Shown: one piece after another, positions 21,983 through 23,983 of the stretch | Position numbering within the stretch: the first letter of the stretch is position 1 | How the letters are laid out: every line of letters starts with the position of its first letter | Virus record (IMG/VR): IMGVR_UViG_3300017753_001335 | Location: 1 to 23,983 of that record | DNA length: 23,983 nt | Reading direction: 5' to 3' (one strand) | From: a virus | Made by a program: the position numbers and the translations under genes | The notes under the pieces: generated by a model | What the model was told of the DNA's origin: nothing | Seen by the model: the letters and a program-made list of their open reading frames with translations, nothing else | The model's database searches: none

Positions 21983-22606
21983 TTAAGAGGCAGTAATCTT
22001 CGTTGAAGAACCTCCTGGGTCTGCAAATTTGTAGATTAAATAATTAAATGTTACAGATGCTGTTAAATAGTCAATGTCTGTTGCTTGTTGGTCATAATTT
22101 AATCCTGATAAAGAAATGGGATATACATCTTGAAATCTACATTCTAATATAGGATTATTTTTACTAGATAATACATTTAATGTTGCGTCTGAGTAAACAG
22201 GACCTAAATTTTGAGTAGGACCTTTAGGTGCTTTACCAGCATCTTGAGTTGTATTACTACCAGTTGTAGGAAATCTATCTTGACCTGATGCTAATAAGTT
22301 TAGATACTCTGAGTCGTCAGATGGAAAACCTAACCCTATCAACCAACCGTGTATCTCTTGATAGTTTTCTAAATTTTCATCTACTATAAATGTCATTTGT
22401 AATTGTTCATATGTCAACTCTGCACCAGGTATTGGTATAGGTTTAAATCTAGTTGCAAAAGTTTCAGAACTTAATGATACACCAGGTATATTAACTGCTG
22501 TGCAAAAATACTCAACTTTAGGTAGTTTAAGAATACCAAACTTAAATTGAGTAGGACTTGCATAGTCTAATTGCGTTGGTTGTCTTTGTAATCCTGATGT
22601 TGTCAT
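21983..22606 (-). CDS. Tail-tube-fold structural protein (gp19/gp54 superfamily)
   Basis: A 207-aa virion protein of the T4 gp19/gp54 tail-tube superfamily. Diagnostic features are NIPGVSLSSETFATRFKPIPIPG (about 39-61), the strand-helix unit LTYEQLQMTFIVDENLENYQEIHGWLIGLGFP (about 64-95), and the C-terminal YPISLSGLNYD...YLTASVTFNYLIYKF, which resembles the gp54 segment ISVSAPELSYDGDNQITTFDVTFAYRVM. It could be the tail tube, the tube initiator gp54 or a related tail completion protein; I cannot decide, as the sequence is between gp19 (163 aa) and gp54 (about 320 aa) in size. A low-complexity insert (TTGSNTTQDAGKAPKGPTQ) lies at about 113-131. A late promoter abuts the ATG. Confidence 0.75.
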   Translation of the reverse strand: MTTSGLQRQPTQLDYASPTQFKFGILKLPKVEYFCTAVNIPGVSLSSETFATRFKPIPIPGAELTYEQLQMTFIVDENLENYQEIHGWLIGLGFPSDDSEYLNLLASGQDRFPTTGSNTTQDAGKAPKGPTQNLGPVYSDATLNVLSSKNNPILECRFQDVYPISLSGLNYDQQATDIDYLTASVTFNYLIYKFADPGGSSTKITAS

Positions 22607-22611
22607 ACTAT

Positions 22612-22619
22612 TATTTATA
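22612..22619 (-). promoter_or_regulatory. T4-type late promoter for the tail-tube-like gene
   Basis: An exact TATAAATA, five bases (ATAGT) upstream of the ATG at 22606. With T4 spacing the transcript would start on or next to the start codon. It is placed right after the gp23 terminator, so this gene has its own late expression. Confidence 0.8.
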
Positions 22620-22623
22620 CGCT

Positions 22624-22655
22624 AAAAAAAAGGGACATCCGAAGATATCCCTTTT
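22624..22655 (-). terminator. Rho-independent terminator after gp23
   Basis: A 12-bp stem, AAAAGGGATATC against GATGTCCCTTTT with one G-T wobble, closed by a stable C(TTCG)G tetraloop. It is followed by an eight-T run (22631-22624, which includes part of the stem). It begins 20 bp after the gp23 stop. It separates the abundant capsid mRNA from the downstream genes. Confidence 0.92.
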
Positions 22656-22675
22656 AGTGTTCTTATAGATAGAGA

Positions 22676-23983
22676 TTACATTAAGTTCGCAACTTGAACT
22701 CTTCTGTAGTATCTATTACTGTTGGCAGCGCCTGCACCATCGATAACAGCATCAGAACTAGAAGACGCCTCAGCAAATGGATTTGCCTGTAGACCATATC
22801 TAGTTTTGAAACCAATCTTTGGTTGGAAATTGTCTTGACCAACTGCTCTTACCATTTGTAATGGTACATATGGACAGTAGAATAATCCACTATCATATGG
22901 TGAAGAACCTTTATACCCAACAACAAAGTATTGAGCAGCAGCGTTATTTGCTGAGTACGGGTCAATATAAACTTTATATCTACCATTTAGTACCCCAGCG
23001 AAAGTATTGCCAGTGTCGTCAACTTGTAAGTTGTTGTTTAATGCAGGTGTGTAATCTAATACGCCTGCCATTTGTAAAGCAGAAGCAACATCAGATGAAC
23101 ATATTAATATGTTACCTTTACCTCTACGAGTTCTTTGAGCAATAACATTTGCTTCTCTTTCAACTTGGAACATAAGTCCTTTAAATCTCTCAACTGACCA
23201 TCTACCGTTTGAGTCTGTATCTAAATCAAAGATACCAGCAGTAGTTGTGTTGATAGCATTTACAGAACCAATTGCAGTTGAACCAGAATCAGATGCCCCA
23301 ATTTCAGCATTGATGTAAATAGTTCTTACAACTTCTCTGTTAATTTCTGCAAGTATTTCAGCAGATAGGATATTTGCAAGTTCTGTTTCAGCATCTAAAC
23401 CATGGATTGCCTTTAAGTCTTGTGCAAGTTCCATTGTATATTCTGCCTTTAATGCCCTACTTTTAGCAGTCACAGTTGACTTCTCGATTGAGAATGCCAT
23501 TTCTGCGAATGTATTGTCAGCAGATCCCCCTAATGCCTCAGCGGCAGCAGTTGACATACCAGTACCTTTAGTATATGTTCCTGCAGGATTATCGTTCAAT
23601 AATTTAGGGTTTGTGCCAGCGTGGGCAGTTCATGAGAACCCGTCAACTGAAGAACCTTCTTTGTTTCTACCAGAAAAATCTGTATCTGCTTCATCAAATA
23701 GTGCTTCTGTTCCAGATTGACTATCGTATCTTGCTCTCATTGCAAAAATAAGACCGGTTGGACCAGTCATAGGTTGAACACCACATATATCATATGCGAT
23801 TAAGTTAGGCATTGCTCTTCTTACTAACGAAATTAAAATTGGGTCCCAATTGTCTATACTAGAACCTGTTGCGTTAGCAGGAGTAACACTTGGAGATGCC
23901 TCACTAAGGAACGCTCTATCTTCTCTAATTGAGCGTTCTTGGTTTTCCAAGATAACTGAAGTCACAGCACGCTTGTAAGTATC
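22676..23983 (-). CDS. 23: Major capsid protein gp23, 5'-partial, with an in-frame TGA
   Basis: The HK97-fold capsid precursor of T4-like phages. Hallmarks are VTSVILENQERSIREDRAFL, WDPILISLVRRAMPNLIAYDICGVQPMTGPTGLIFAM-like sequence (23650-23890), EMAFSIEKSTVTAKSRALKAEYTMELAQDLK and LLAEINREVVRTIYINAEIG equivalents, DYTPALNNNLQVDDTGNTFAGVL, and the end YYRRVQVANLM. The frame runs open past the right edge, so some N-terminal residues are missing; the GTG at 23965 is not the start. An in-frame TGA at 23630-23632 breaks the frame, with the two halves (23633-23983 and 22676-23629) staying in register across it. The protein would otherwise be continuous (GFS-stop-TAHAGTN), most simply TGG (Trp) to TGA. 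TGA is a normal stop elsewhere here, so this is a nonsense mutation, a sequence error or a recoded stop. Confidence 0.93.
23630..23632 (-). other. In-frame TGA codon in gp23
   Basis: The codon sits in the context TCA TGA ACT. Reading on gives 11 sense codons and then continues the family sequence (NDNPAGTYTKG). There is no insertion or deletion, only one nonsense codon in otherwise intact coding sequence. Confidence 0.9.

Noticed and set aside
22819-23145. Plus-strand 108-codon frame opposite gp23
   Set aside because: It is a mirror of the strongly conserved capsid coding sequence; no promoter or ribosome binding site precedes it.
23599-23965. Treating the two halves of gp23 as two separate genes with TTG and GTG starts
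   Set aside because: Both halves are in the same frame and together give one conserved protein; the upstream GTG is an internal Val codon and the frame continues past the window edge.
22676-23983. A different genetic code with TGA as Trp
   Set aside because: gp62, gp44, gp47 and kdsA end in TGA at places where their neighbours begin, so TGA acts as a stop in this phage.
1-23983. tRNA genes, CRISPR arrays, insertion sequences or integration sites
   Set aside because: No cloverleaf sequences, regular direct repeats, transposase/integrase frames or terminal inverted repeats were seen.

Overview
This is a 24 kb stretch of a T4-like (Straboviridae-type core) contractile-tail phage genome. It is very AT-rich, densely packed, and every convincing gene lies on the minus strand, so the window reads from right to left. 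The core set is unmistakable: gp23 major capsid protein, a tail-tube-family protein, UvsY, UvsW, the late sigma factor gp55, gp47, gp46, the gp45 clamp, gp44 and gp62 clamp loader, RegA and the gp43 DNA polymerase. Low GC, small heat-shock protein, peptide deformylase, KdsA, carbamoyltransferase and many 2-oxoglutarate/Fe(II) oxygenase-like genes among the replication genes are what one expects of a marine T4-like phage. A SAR11 (Pelagibacter) or similar host seems the best guess, a cyanobacterial host is possible, and nothing here proves either. There are no tRNA genes, insertion sequences, integrases or CRISPR arrays.

Layout in the direction of transcription: (1) gp23, cut off by the right window edge and carrying an in-frame TGA, ends at a textbook terminator. 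(2) A late promoter (TATAAATA) abuts the start of a tail-tube-fold gene. (3) A sigma70-like promoter drives uvsY, a 2OG oxygenase, uvsW and an Sm-like small protein. (4) A second such promoter begins at gp55 and the run continues without gaps through a small unknown gene, gp47, a 2OG oxygenase, gp46, peptide deformylase, an Asp/Asn-hydroxylase-like gene, a GNAT, a DNA methyltransferase and kdsA. (5) hsp20 has both an early-type and a late-type promoter and is followed by two tandem paralogues that look like a divergent 2OG oxygenase family; the second has its own promoter. (6) A DUF3310-like gene, gp45, gp44, gp62, regA and an ATP-grasp ligase fused to a retropepsin-like domain form the next unit. 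(7) gp43, an MT-A70 methyltransferase, two tiny genes, a carbamoyltransferase and an SGNH hydrolase cut by the left edge form the last unit.

The main cross-cutting observation is a repeated promoter, CTTGACA-N17-TATATT or a close variant, found before six minus-strand genes, often so near the ATG that the mRNA should be leaderless or nearly so. A seventh copy (16-bp spacer) points the other way from the gp55 promoter, the only plus-strand transcription signal in the window. Coordinated with the repertoire of potential protein-modifying enzymes (deformylase, GNAT, RimK/RimB-like fusion, five oxygenase-like proteins), the window suggests, as inference only, a phage that extensively modifies proteins, possibly of the translation apparatus.
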